DNA from: Diplosphaera chodatii
Taxonomy: Eukaryota > Chlorophyta > Trebouxiophyceae > Prasiolales > Stichococcaceae
NCBI GenBank assembly: GCA_032358165.1
Contig: JAALGY010000030.1
Location: 1,054,001 to 1,118,000, forward strand
Direction: 5' to 3'
DNA: 64,000 bases
The notes beneath the pieces were generated by a model. That model was given only the letters and a program-made list of their open reading frames with translations. It searched no databases and had not been told where the DNA came from. How positions within the stretch are numbered: position 1 is the first letter of the stretch; every line of letters begins with the position of its first letter. Made by a program: the position numbers and the translations under genes. Below, one piece after another: positions 22,901 through 34,168 of this stretch.

Positions 22901-25900
22901 GCACTCACGAGCTTGTGAGACTGGCAACCCCATGCGCCTATCTGGACATTGCTCAACATGCTTGATCGGCACGATTCAATGTGCCCCGTCATTGTGGCAC
23001 ATTTCAAACTCTGCTACAATTTGGCGCTACAGCAGGCAGTGAGACGCCCAGATGGGGCGACAGCCCGCGGCCAGATGGCGCGGCCAGTGCCGAGCGTCGC
23101 ATCGCAGAGCTGCGTGCGCAGCTGACCCTGCAGCAGGCAAAGACCGAGGAGGCTAATGCCAAGGCAAGTGGTCACACGACATGGGCCCCTGGCATCTTTG
23201 CAAGAACCTTCATTAGCTTTCGGTCGAGTGAGAGGCCCGACTTCCAGCATCTGCTCTCAAGTCCAACATAGGCGGGAAGCATCTGGCATCCCAGAACCCT
23301 GCTTGAAGTAACCTGATTGCATACGCCCATGTTCGCCTTAGATCGAGGAGGCACAGGCGGCGCTGAAGGCCAAGGAAGCTGAGGTCGAGGAAATGAAGCA
23401 GAAGATGGGGGAGGGCCTCTCAGAGGCACAGGTGCACCCCTTGATTTGTGCTGCAACTACTTCCCTGACGCGATGTGATGCCCTGTATCACCAGATTAGT
23501 GACCCTGCCAGAAGCTCTACGAAGTTGCAGGCTCAGGAGTTCACACGAGGTCGGATTATCGGAGTGGCTCAATGTCTAGCAACTAGAACAAGCCTTTGCA
23601 ACTAAACAGCCGCCTCAGAAAGCTCTCGCAAGTATCCACATGCATCGTGCAGGCGGCAAATGTGGCGGAGTTGGAGGAGGCGCTGTCAGCGGAGCGCGCA
23701 CACACTGAGGAGCAGGGCCAGCTGGTGCGGCCGCCCTCTCCTGACCCTGCATGTAAGCAGCTGCCGGCCTGGCCCCCCTCTAGCCCCTTGGCAGCTGCCC
23801 TGATCCGTGCACTGTAAATGTAAAGTACAAGACAGCATGCTCTGCTTTGCATGGCGTATCTGCAATCCCCTGGCATCCCCTGACACATCTGGACACATAC
23901 CCTGCCGTGACGTGACCCCCCCATGCCTGCTGCGCAGGTGAAGCACCTGCAGGAGACGATGAGCACGGATGCAGCGACGATCCAGCGCCTGCAGACGCAG
24001 CTGGGTGATGCGCAGGCCATCATCGACAGCTTCGAGGAGCAGGCGGCCAACCAGGTCGGTGACATGTTTTCAGCCAACAGTTCCTGTGGAGTCTGATGGT
24101 CCTATGGAGTCTGATGATCCAGGGCAACACAGCCATCCTGTTGTATAGCTGGCAGTGAGGTCTGACTGGATGACACGATTTCGGACTGGGATCATCCATG
24201 GGATGATGATCCTCACCAAATGGATGGCGTCTGCAGGTGGCATATGTGGCGGACCTGCAAGACATGTGTGAGGAGCTGCAGAGCATGCAGTCCACAATGA
24301 CAGAGCAAGCTACAGAGTCGGGCAACCAGGTGCACCATGAGACACACGAATAGACAGTGTGCTTGTTCCAGCAACCTGGCCGAGTGTGCGCTTTCCTCCA
24401 TGCGAGGTGCTCTCTCGCCATGTGTGCCTGCTGCTCAGGCCGCGCTGCTGCTGGTGCACGCAGGCAAAAGCACTGCAGGAGCAGCTCGACGCGAGCCTGG
24501 CGCTGGTGGAGCGCCTGGAGCAGGCGGCCGGGGAGGCCAAGGCCGAGTCTGCCGCCCGCCGCGCCGAGCTGGAGGCCGCCCTCGAGCAGGCGCAGGCAAG
24601 CGCCGAGCGCCGCTCCCTCAGGGAACAACCTGTCACGCTGCCGCTGACTGGCGCCAGGGTCCATGCAACCTGCAGTTGCCTGGACATGTGGGCCTGCGCT
24701 TCCGTGCACATGCTGGTTCCTGCTCTGTTCCAAAGTAAAAGCATACATGTGCACCTGCGCAGACAGCGGCTGAGGAGGCGAAGCGGGAGCTCGAGCAGGC
24801 GGGGGAGCGGCTGCTCACGGCCGAGTCGGAGCGCGACGCCCTGGTGCAGGCCCTCAAGGAGCAGCAGGACAGCAAGGGCGTCAAGCAGGAGGTGCCCGTG
24901 CAGTAGTGGCCTTGTTGCGCGTCGCCACCTGTATCAGCACCTGGCTCGTGTGCAGCTGGGTGCATGGCTGGCTCGGCTGTGCAGTGGTCCGCCTGACCCA
25001 CTGACTGAGCTGGCGCCTGTGCAATCGATAGGAGCGTGACGAGGAGTGGGATGGCCGCATGATCCCGTCCGTCAAGCGGCTGTCGACACGGGAGGAGGAG
25101 TTGTACAAGGCACAGCTCACCCAGCTGCAGACCGAGGTATGCTACTCTCGGTCTTGCCTTGTGCCTGCTCGTGTTGCTGCTGATCAAAGTCAGCAGCAGC
25201 ATTTCGAGGTGTTGTAGGATGAAGTCGTAAGTTCTGTGCTGCGTAAGTGGCCTGCGCGGCACCAGACAGGACAAGTGCTTGGCACAGCGTTCAGCCCTTT
25301 TCAACACATGTGCACAGGTGACAAAGCTCCGGCAGGATGCTCGGCAGGCGCGTGGTGCTGAAGCCGATTCCAGTGTGGCGACGCATCAGCTGGAGGCGCG
25401 CCTCGCAGTCGCCGCCATTGAGCACAAGCAGGACGTGCGACGGCTGACTGAGACCATCGAGGTACGCCTGCCTGCATCAAGAAGCCTTGTGCACCTTCAT
25501 GGACCATGCAGGTGTTGGCTACTCTGCTGCCAGTCCTCGGCTGCCTCAGAGGTGCCGACACTGCCCGCATTGCCTCGGTGCATACTGCTGTGCCAGACGG
25601 AGCTGCACCCTCAGGCGGCTATGACAGGCGGTTACACGACCTTGAGCTTGTGCCGTGCAGGGCCTGGAGGACCAGCTGCGGGTGGTGCGGCGGCAGGCGC
25701 TGCTGAGGGACGGGGCCGCCCGCCGCTCCGGCTCCCTGGCCGCCGGCGACGCTCTCGCCTCCCCCGACTCCCCCGGCAGCCCGTGCCGCAGGTGAGCCAC
25801 ACCGTGGCACCGCCCTCGTTGAGGGGAATAAGCACCCCTGGTTACACCATGGCAACACGTCAGCACATCACAAGCTGCTGGAAAGCTGCTGTTTCTGATC

Positions 25901-27281
25901 CTGCATTCAAGCAGTCGGCTTGTGATCTGCGCGCAGTCCAGCGCGCCTGGTGGTGGGCGACAGCAGCGGTGGCGACACGCCGTCCCCGGCCAAGGCGGGC
26001 AGCGGCGGCAGCGGCGCCTCGGGCAGCGCAGCCGGGGAGGAGGAGGGGGAGGGGGCCGCTGCTGCGGGCCCCTCGGGGCCCTACGCCAACCGCCTCATCG
26101 TGCTCACCAAGCGGCTGGAGGTGGGCTGGCACACCGCGGGCATGCTTTCACTGTAGGCTCTCAGCAGGAGTGGCAGGTGGAGCAGGTTGCTGCACCTCCC
26201 ATCAAGCATGGCTGCAGAAACATATGCAAACGGCCTGGGCGCTGAGGTGCCAACCCCCACAGCCTTGTGGAGCCCTCACGGTGGCACCCCCGCCCTCGCA
26301 GGACGTGATGGGGGTGAGCCTGCAGCGCACCAACAGCGCGCAGCGGGTGAGCCTGGAGCGGGGGCGGCCCCTGGGGCAGCGCCACTCCGCCGACCTGGGC
26401 GCCCGCCTGCCGCGCCTCCCCTCCCTCGGCAGCTCCCGCCTGTCCCTGGAGCAGTCCTCCTGTGCGCTTCCCCACCCCGCCCTGCTCTGTCCAGAACCCG
26501 ACAGTGTTCCCCCTGCAGACTGACACACGGGTACCAAGCGACCAAAACCTCTTACTGCAGCGCCAGGTCTACACTGTTCTTTACCTGAAAGGAGACGCAT
26601 GCCCGTCTAGCTTGACCTGCGGGCATGTCCTACGAGCGTATGTGTGACATGTGGCCGTGCTTCATGACCGCAGCCATGCCGCCGCGGCCGGGCGCGGACC
26701 CGGGGCGCCCGCCGCGCAGCAGCACCGACCGGCGGTCCATGGACCGCGTGGGCGGGCTGCGGGCGGCGGCCACCGCGCCGCCGCTGCCGCCCCGCCGCAG
26801 CACCGACCTCGCTCTGCCTCCAGGTGGCCACCTCTGCGCGAGACGTGTGCTGTGCACCTGCCACCTAACCTTCCGCCGCAATCGGAGCAACCGAGGCATT
26901 CACTGTCTGTGGCTGACACACCGGTCTGCATCTGTGACAGCCGGTGGCGTGACGACCGCACCACCCAACGGCCTGGCCAAGCCTTCTGCCTCAGCGCCCC
27001 CCGGGAGCACCCCGTCCGCGGACAGCACAGCAGCAGATGATCAGGCTGCACAGCAGCCGCAGCACGAATCTGACGGCGTAGTGGGCACCGGCCAAGCTGC
27101 TGATGGCAGCAGCAAACAGAGCAGCCAGGGGCGAACTAGCGCCTTTGCAGAGGTGCCAGAGAACAAGAAGGTGGTGCGCAGCATCTTTGTCACGGCGTCG
27201 CCGCGATTGGGGAGCCCCGCAGAGAGCCCCAAGGAGAGCCCCAAGGAGAGCCCCAAGCAGGAAGCGGCTGGGGAGGCGTGA
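19977..27281 (+). CDS. Large unidentified disordered / coiled-coil protein
   Basis: No family was recognised. The ATG at 19977 starts MGWSDDIYMRRSSSGDASPS and a long Ser/Pro/Arg-rich disordered exon with many SP and TP sites (PRTPRDRPKTPRSVRFSEEP). A second Pro-rich exon follows at about 20690. Moderately hydrophobic stretches occur: APLLLVGAAVARTAF (about 20270), ATPLHLLAIFF (about 21090) and AIGLLGAAAAGLHAVV (about 21910). From 22010 to 25460 a chain of short exons encodes heptad-rich coiled coil, for example EALAEALHIEKTALEEKLSA, IEEAQAALKAKEAEVEEMKQ, LDASLALVERLEQAAGEAKA and REEELYKAQLTQLQTE. These are interrupted at 22440-22850 by a TPRGS/SPR-rich block. The C-terminus is again disordered, with SPRLGSP and a triple ESPK repeat before TGA at 27281. 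There are about twenty exons and probably more than 1,000 residues. It could be a cytoskeletal, centrosomal or membrane-tether protein; that is only inference from architecture. Confidence 0.65.
21229..21264. repeat. Intronic tandem repeat, 18 bp x 2
   Basis: GGTGCCAATAGGCTGCCT at 21229-21246 is followed directly by a copy differing in the last base (21247-21264). It lies in an intron of the coiled-coil gene. The function is unknown; it is probably recent slippage. Confidence 0.8.
27222..27257 (+). repeat. In-frame 12-bp x 3 repeat encoding ESPK
   Basis: Three copies of GAGAGCCCCAAG encode three consecutive Glu-Ser-Pro-Lys units near the C-terminus of the coiled-coil protein. Each carries an SP site that a proline-directed kinase could use (inference). 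The identical copies suggest recent expansion. Confidence 0.9.
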
Positions 27282-27390
27282 GGTCAGCGCCAACCTCCAC
27301 AACCATGCATGGCCATGCACAACATACTGGTGGGATGCGTTTGACGTGTTGAAGAGGCAGATTGACGCCATAGCATTGGATTGGCTTGTT

Positions 27391-27395
27391 TGTAA
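27391..27395 (+). terminator. Candidate TGTAA poly(A) signal
   Basis: TGTAA lies 110 nt after the stop of the coiled-coil gene, a usual distance for the chlorophyte poly(A) signal. Confidence 0.5.
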
Positions 27396-27657
27396 CATGA
27401 TTGCGTGTTATATTGTTGTCTGCTGCTGCACTTGGATCTTACTGGAGATGTTTTGAGCAGACTAACGTAGGCTTATAGCCATTGTTTGCAGTAGTTGTGC
27501 ACTGCACCATTTGCGATAGACGATGTTTGAGGGCGCTGCAGTGTGCTGCAAGCCAGGTGTCTCCTAGACTTGTGGATGTGTTAGCAGGAAAGGCATAATG
27601 AAGGGAAACAGGTGCTCGACTGCTCGGGCGGTGCAGCTCGGCTGATGAGCTCAACGT

Positions 27658-27704
27658 TGCCAGCGTGGCGGCTACCTTGGCGGATCTTCGCCGCCACGCT
27701 GGCA
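27658..27704. repeat. Perfect 15-bp inverted repeat (hairpin)
   Basis: TGCCAGCGTGGCGGC (27658-27672) and GCCGCCACGCTGGCA (27690-27704) are exact reverse complements separated by 17 nt. The GC-rich arms would form a very stable hairpin in DNA or RNA. It sits outside any gene call, about 240 bp before the RETICULATA-related start. Confidence 0.9.
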
Positions 27705-27941
27705 GCAGATGGTGCCCCAACCCCCAAGCCGGTCAGCATCATAAACACGGGCTGCCGACCAACACAGACGTTGACTATCGATAAAGGGGAAATGATTGGG
27801 GCGCAGGACGCTTAGCAACGGTGATCTTAGTAGCAGATAAACATTTGAACGACAGACCGGATTGCCTTGACTGGCAGCACTGTGACGCAAGAGGTTTCCA
27901 CTACAGAGTGTAATTGGCAAAAGTGACAGCGCACTGCAGTC

Positions 27942-29964
27942 ATGCAGACGCAGCAAACAGGCCGCCAGTCGCGCCAAACAGCAGTGTGCCGAGGCAATGT
28001 TGCAGCGCGGTGGTCACAACCACGGCCTAGTCCTAGGGGGCTTCACGTCCGTAGCAGCAGACAGCCATCCAGACGGTGCGCAGCAGTGTGTTGACGGATG
28101 TGGGGATTGTCATGGTCGCAGACGGGGCATGAGATCACAAACGACCTAGTGGACGCATGCTGTTCGCCTGGTTCACTGCCAGCCCTGATCCTGATCATCC
28201 GTGGTCCAAGCACTGGCAGTGAGTCATACAGCAATTCATCTTTCCCCGATGACGCAGGGCAGCCAGGCAGCCACTCAGACATGCGCCGGTGGCGGAGGCA
28301 GGCACGGGCGGGAATGGGGGCAGCGGCAGCATCAGCTTCAATGGGGGCAGCGGCAGCGGGGGATGGTGGGGCGGCGGCAACGACGGCAGCGGCGAAGGGT
28401 GAGGCGTGTGCAGCCGGTGCACACAAGCGGAGGTCGCAGCATCCAAAGAATCGTCAAGATTATATGCTCAACCCCGCCACCTCCACTGCAGGGGCGACGA
28501 CTCTAGTGAGTCCAGCGGCCTGTGGTCTGCGGTGCTGAAGGGCTGGCGGGAGCGCGTGGCAGCCGATCCCGAGTTCCCCTTCAAGGTTCTCATTGAGCAG
28601 GCAAGTGCTGCCAGCTGCCCCAGTTGCCGGCCAGTTTCATGCTTGTGCTGGTAATTTGCGACTTCCGTATGCTGTATAATGATCATCATGCTGCCGATGT
28701 GCAGGTCATTGGAGTTGGCGCGGCTGTGGTGGGCGACATGTCCACACGGAAAGACTGGGGCATCCACGAGCTGGATTTTGTCTTCTCTACAGTCGTGGTA
28801 AGCCTTGAGATCACCAACCTGGAAAAGACGAGGGGCTAGTGGGAAAGCAGTTGGAACTTTATGCATATGGCTGCATAAACAAATGCAACCATGTTGTCTA
28901 CCGTTTAGCAAGCATCATCAGCTAGCCCAATACTGGCCACAGGTCGGCAGCATCATGAACTTTGCGCTGATGTACCTACTGGCAAAGACGCCTGCCTCGG
29001 CCGCAAAGGCCGGCAGCAGCAACATCATAGCGAAGCTTTTCGATGAAAACACGCTCAAAAGCATGGGCGCACCAGGTGCGTCGTCCGGCAGCACATCCCG
29101 AACGCCCCCCGTGTGCAGTACATCTGCTTCGTGCACGGCACAATGTCTCGACCTTGTGGCGGTGCGCCAACACGCATGCAAGCTGATGTAAATACCCTCA
29201 CATGCAGGTGGCAACTTCTTTGAACCCGGGTACCCAGTGGGCAAGCGTTTCCTTAATCTTGGCTACAAGGTCAGCAAACTGCCACGGTGCTTGCATGCGC
29301 AGGGCCAGCACTCCGCTGCCATGCATGTTGAATCTTGCAATTACCGCTCTGTTCCCTGCTGTTTCAGGGTGTCGTGTTCGGGCTGGTTGGCTTCTGCGCC
29401 GGAGTGATCGGCACCTCCCTGTCGAACGGCCTCATAGCGATGCGGAAGCGCCTGGATCCAAACTTCGAGGTGTCACTTGGCACTGCGTCATCTGCTCCCA
29501 GACGGTTTGTGTCAGATCGGTTGACTGTGTACACACCTTAATCCTGTGCATGCTGTGAAGCGTGTGCGCACAATTGATTCAGGTGCAGAACGAGTCTCCA
29601 GGCGTCCTGTCGAACGCTGGCGTGTGGGCGACACATATGGGGGTGTCCTCCAACGTCCGGTACCAGGCGCTGAACGGCCTAGACATGGTGGGATGCGAGC
29701 CTCTTCATGGTGCCACGTTGCATTCAATTATGCACCCCAGACGCCACCCAGTTCATCGGTTACTGCGCATGCTCAACAGCATGACGCGGCTACGCGGATG
29801 CTGGAACGGGTGCTTGGTGCACGCAGGTGCTGGCGCCGGCCATCCCCCCAAGTGCCTTCAAAGCATTCTCCACAGTCATCAGGCTGCTCAACAACATTGT
29901 GGGCGGCATGTCCTTCGTGACGCTGGCCAAGATCTTCGGGGTGCAGAAGTCGTCAGAGGACTGA
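27942..29964 (+). CDS. RER: RETICULATA-related (DUF3411) chloroplast membrane protein
   Basis: RETICULATA-related proteins are plastid-envelope membrane proteins needed for normal leaf and chloroplast development in plants; their biochemical role is unsettled. The ATG at 27942 opens a basic plastid transit peptide (MQTQQTGRQSRQTAVCRGNV). A Gly-rich exon follows (NGGSGSISFNGGSGSGGWWG), as in the family. The DUF3411 core reads LKGWRERVAADPEFPFKVLI (about 28540), VIGVGAAVVGDMSTRKDW and ELDFVFSTVV, MNFALMYLLAKTPAS, FEPGYPVGKRFLNLGYKG, VVFGLVGFCAGVIGTSLSNG (a hydrophobic segment), SSNVRYQALNGLDM and RLLNNIVGGMSFVTLAKIFG. The stop is at 29964. The NVRYQALNG and NNIVGGM blocks are the most diagnostic. 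The join between the transit exon and the Gly-rich exon is approximate. Confidence 0.9.
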
Positions 29965-30445
29965 GGTCGGGACAGGCCAAGTCTAGTCGAGCTGCACGCC
30001 TACATCAAGATGCATGTCGCCCTGCAACTGTACCTGGCCTAGGCAGGATGAGAGCAATGCCTCTTCTGCACGCGCCAGAGTGAGAAGCGCTGCAGGCTGG
30101 CTGTGGTCAGCCATGTTAGTTGTGATGCCTTGTCGCAAAATCATATTTGTTGTCACAGACTGGTTTCGAAACATTTCAATCATATTGCTGCCATAGTGAA
30201 TAACTGGCTGCATGAGCTGTTTGCCAATTGATGCCATGCGCTCGCTGACTATCTGTTGACTAATAGTGCAAAGCGTGAAGAAAGGAATGCCGGAAAGGTA
30301 CTGCATGATCTCCGAAGGCAAATCGCTGAGAAAGGATGCCATTGCACAGCTCGTGTCTGCGCATATCTGTTCAACCAACTGCATGATACTACCCCGCTGA
30401 TGCCGGCAGCAGTTGTCAATATGCATCCTGACTGAGGGTCACTCT
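29965..30445. other. Convergent spacer with an unexplained minus-strand open frame
   Basis: This is 481 bp between the RETICULATA-related stop and the stop of the Gln-rich gene. It is lower in GC than the flanking exons. A 147-codon ATG-initiated frame occupies 29983-30426 on the minus strand, starting 20 bp after the upstream gene's stop. It matches no family I know. It may be a 3' UTR frame by chance (see findings). Confidence 0.4.
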
Positions 30446-33400
30446 CTATGTAGTTGCTGCTGTACCCTTGCTCCCAGCATCGGTGTCTCGGTCACCCCTG
30501 GGGTCAGATGTTGCGGCAGGGTGGTTCGTGCGGAAGCGCTCCAGCAGTGCAATGTGCTCTGACGTGAGCCACTGCAAAGCACAAGAGGTGTTTCAGCATA
30601 CAGCCAGGTTGCATGGTTTGGGGGAAGGGAACCGTACAGTTTTCATCCAGGAGGTGACGTGGCAGAGCTGCCCAGAACGCAAAGCTGATGTGGCAGATGC
30701 AGCTCACCCTGGGTTCAGGCGGCAGCCGGCTGACAGGCTGCTGAGCGGGCTGGATGCGGACAGGCTGCTGAGCGGGCTGGATGCGGGGAGCTGAGCCGGC
30801 AGGGGCAGCAGCACTGCTGCTGCTGCTGTTGCCAGCGACGGCACCAGGCGGCGGCGCTGTGGCGGCAAGCAGGCTGTGCCAGTCGCAGTTCGGCCACAGC
30901 AGCGGCATGAGCTGGGCGTTGCGCTGTGCAAAGGTACTCAGCTCCTACAACAGATAGAAAGCCATCACCAGCTGGGTTGCTTCTGCGGGCGGCCTGCTCA
31001 GCATTGCAGCTGCACACGTCGACGACCTTTTGCACGCTTATCCAAGCCGGCAGCGTTGATGCACTGGGGCCGAGCGACATATCGAGTGCCCACCATCAGA
31101 AAGGCGGGGTTGCTGGCGACCTCCTGCAGCGAGGGCACTTGACCGCGCGATAGGAAGTTGTCCCACAGCCCAGCTGCAGGGACCGGGGGGCAGGACCCCG
31201 CAGGTGCCGCCTGGTGTTGCGCCTGCAGCTGCTGCAGGGTGCCCTGCAGGGTGGAATGCTTGACGCCAAGCAGTGCTGCCGCTGATACCACCGCCGACAG
31301 GGCGTGGGCTCCTGGGTCACCTGGCCGCTGCAGGCAGTGTCCCGCGCCTGGTGCGGACCCTGACCCAGGAGGCTGCTGCTGCTGGAGCTGCTTCTGCGGT
31401 TGCTGACCTGGAGCTCGCCAGGGCAGCGATGGCTCAGTGCCTGGCAGACTGGGCTGCATGCTGAGCAACGCAGACTGGCCTGCCGCTGCTGCTGCCAGGT
31501 GGGATGGAGCGCCCAGTGGCACGGGCAGATTTTGAGGCAGCACGGGCCCAGGAGCTGCATGCGATTGCGCTGCGGAGGGCTGCGATGGCACTGCTGCTGC
31601 GTGGGCTGCTTGACTGCATGCAGGACCAGGCTGCGAGCCGTGCAACTGCCCCAGGCTGTCTGCTGCCGATGTACATCCACTTGGCAGTGGCAGGCTGCAA
31701 ACTGCCATGGAGCACACCGTGGTGAGCATCATCTGAGGCATGCTGGCCTGCATGCTGTGCGAAGAGCTTATGAGGGTGGAGACTGTGCTGACTGAACCAG
31801 TCAAAAGGTTCGATGAAGCTGCTGTGTGTGTTGCGCTGGGCGCTGGTAGCAGCAGGCTTGGTTGCTGATGCCCAGGTGGCGCCGGAGGCTGCTGCGGCGG
31901 GGGCGGCCCAGCTGGCTGATGCTCTCTCATGTCTGCTGCAGTCGGCCGCAGGTCGTCCCAGGTGCAAGTCGTGCCACAGGCATCAGCGACGCACTGTGGT
32001 GAGGGCGGCAGCGGCTGCTGCTGCTGCTGTGGTGATGCACCAGCAGCAGGCTCAGCTGCCCGTCGCTTCATGTCTGCCTTCTTCCATGCCCTGCGCGCTG
32101 CTGCAGCTGCCTGCAGAGGCATGCCTCACGCTTTCACGCTGTTCACTTTGCATAGACCATGTACGCTTTAGCAACGGAGCAGCCGGAGTTCTCAGCCGTG
32201 ACGAGCCGGTCTTGTATGCAAAGGTGCAAGCTGACCTGCAGAGGTGTACGGCGGAAAACCGGCAGAGATTTCGGCTCGGCGCGCCGCCGTGCTCTCGGCT
32301 GCTTGACCTTCACAACCTCATTGCCGGCCACGATAGCCTGCACTGGCATGTCGCCCACAATGGCGTTCACGGCCGCCAGCACCGCGGCAGCGTCCTGACC
32401 TAGCGATGCTGCCGGTGGCGGCGCTGTGCGCTTGCGCTTTGCTGGCGGCATGCTGCTGAGATTGGCCTGCAGGCCCACCAGGATAATGTACTGGTCAACT
32501 GTCGTCAAACGATGCGTTTCCACAAATTGCACAGACTGGTGCCATGCGCGTGTTCACCTTTCGCAAAGGCGGGCGGACCGCCGGCCCCTCCACATCCGAG
32601 ATCGCCTCATCGCTGGATATAGCACCGGCATCAGACACGTCGTCTGCTGAGGCACTGCCAGGCTCGGTGGCTGAGCTGTCAGAGGCAGCAGAGACTGGTG
32701 CAGCAACCTGCTGGCCGTAGTGGCTGGCCAGTGCCGCTGCTGCTGATTTGGATACATCGCCCTGCTGCTGAACTGCATGTGGAGGCCCAGCTGTGCCTAC
32801 GCGACCATGCTGTCCAGCTGCTGCTGCATGCTGCTGCTGTGCATGCGCCTGAACGATTACATGGGCTGCCTGCTGTGCATGCAGACCTGCATCGGCAACA
32901 CTCGCTCCTGACGTTACTGCAGCCGCAGGACGCATGTCGTTGATCTGGACGACTGATACATCTGCCTGGTCTGCAGAGCGTCCTGCGCTGTTGCTGCTTG
33001 GCGACTGGCGCTGCGCTGCAATGCTGCCGTTCTGCTGCGGCTGACGCACCAGCGCACTCAAAGCAGGGCTCTCCTGTCTGATGCTGCCGCCGCATGCCAG
33101 GTCAGAGGCATCGCCCACGTGCCGTCCAGCGAGCACCGCGTCTACAGCAGCAAGCACAGCCAAGCGCTGAGCTTCGTCCACCTGCGGTTTCTGCGCTGCT
33201 TTCAGCCGCTTGACAGTCCGCTGACTGCCTGGTGCTGCCATGCTGTAAGCGGTGAGCAGCACTCGCTCTGGTGCCTCTACGCTGCTGCAGTCATATAGAC
33301 CTGCCAGCACCTGTGCACATAATAGGAAAATGGCTGTCTTCCTTTACCCGGATGTTGTGGTTGCAGACGGCGATGCGTCTGTGCATGCACTTTCATGCAC

Positions 33401-34140
33401 ACACTTTGTGTTCTTCGTTGTGCTGCCACTGAGACCTCACCCACGACACATGGTTTCACAGTAGCCTTCAAGGCTCTGCTGCAAGGCACCGCAGTGACAT
33501 GGATGCACATGCGCATGCACATTCATGCAGCAGCATCAATGCTGGTAAGTCGTCGCACAACCAACGGCATCGGACGACATGCAGACGCACGTTGGGAACA
33601 TGCTCAAATGTCATTCGTTGTACCTTGAGAGCACTGTCGCATGCTTTCGGCCTCGTCCCAGAGGCCGATGCTGAGCTGGTCACCTACATGGCTCGCGGTC
33701 CGCCGACCACCCGCTATCAGCTCGAGGAATGGGTAGGCTGTGTATCTGCGAGTGTGTTCGACAGCGTCGCTTGTGCTGCGCGCGGCAGTGCTCACCATGA
33801 GAAGGGCATCCACATCGATCGGCCGATGGTCAAGAGTCTGTTGACCTTGATCGGGGCAGGCCAGCTGGCAGTTGTTTGACGAGAACACAGCTCCGCACAG
33901 TCCACAGGCAAGCACACTGTATTGTATCACTGCAACAGGACACACCGATGAAGCGCAGGATACGAGACCAAAACACTGTCCTGAAATGTCAACACACTCC
34001 TTGCATGCTTTTGGGTTGCTTGCAGCGTCGTGATATGCATCTGCAGCAGTCTGCCCGACGTTCCGTGTGTCCAGTGGCGCATGTAGTGGAGAGTCGGACA
34101 TCCTTGTCGACACTCTGATGAGCAGCGTTGAGCACATCAT
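30446..34140 (-). CDS. Unidentified Gln/Ala/Ser-rich putative nuclear protein
   Basis: No family was recognised. Supported coding blocks, N to C, are IDVDALLM with FLELIAGGRRTASHVGDQLS and GLWDEAESMRQ (33604-33880); a 33310-32560 exon with LYDCSSVEAPERVLLTAYSM, SQRTVKRLKAAQKPQVDEAQ, LAVLAAVDAVLAG and acidic SSDEAISDVEGP; PPAKRKRT, a likely nuclear localisation signal; AAVLAAVNAIVGDMPVQAIV; a very long Gln/Pro/Ala/Ser-rich exon (32122-31000) ending GLWDNFLSRGQVPSLQEVAS; PLLWPNCDWHSLLAATAP; and a last exon with SEHIALLERFRTNHP, stopping at 30446. The two LxAVLAAVxAxxxG blocks look like a divergent internal duplication. Composition and NLS suggest a transcription or chromatin factor (inference). 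The start at 34140 is weak; an in-frame ATG at 34206 would overlap the divergent E3 ligase gene. Confidence 0.5.
30732..30785 (-). repeat. Perfect 27-bp x 2 coding tandem repeat
   Basis: Two identical 27-bp units (30732-30758 and 30759-30785) encode RIQPAQQPV twice in the C-terminal Gln/Pro-rich part of the minus-strand protein. Identity at every third position indicates recent duplication. Confidence 0.9.
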
Positions 34141-34168
34141 GCCTGCGGCGCCTGCTTGATTTTGCGGC
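34141..34168. promoter_or_regulatory. Very short head-to-head spacer
   Basis: With the proposed starts only 28 bp separate the Gln-rich gene (minus) from the E3 ligase gene (plus). The two transcripts must overlap, or the true minus start lies further downstream, in a spliced 5' UTR arrangement. Confidence 0.3.

Larger units (their letters stand above)
27282..27941. other. Intergenic region, coiled-coil gene / RETICULATA-related
   Basis: About 660 bp hold the 3' UTR of the coiled-coil gene and the promoter of the next gene. It contains a TGTAA signal and a perfect hairpin, listed separately. A 67-codon open frame at 27612-27815 includes the hairpin and shows no family motif. Confidence 0.5.

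Noticed and set aside
25279..26523. A 414-codon plus-strand frame in the coiled-coil gene region
   Set aside because: It mixes one real exon with intron and out-of-frame exon sequence. The coiled-coil and Ser-rich exons are better explained by splicing.
27612..27815. 67-codon frame covering the hairpin
   Set aside because: No family motif was seen and no splice partner. The hairpin itself breaks any expectation of normal coding sequence.
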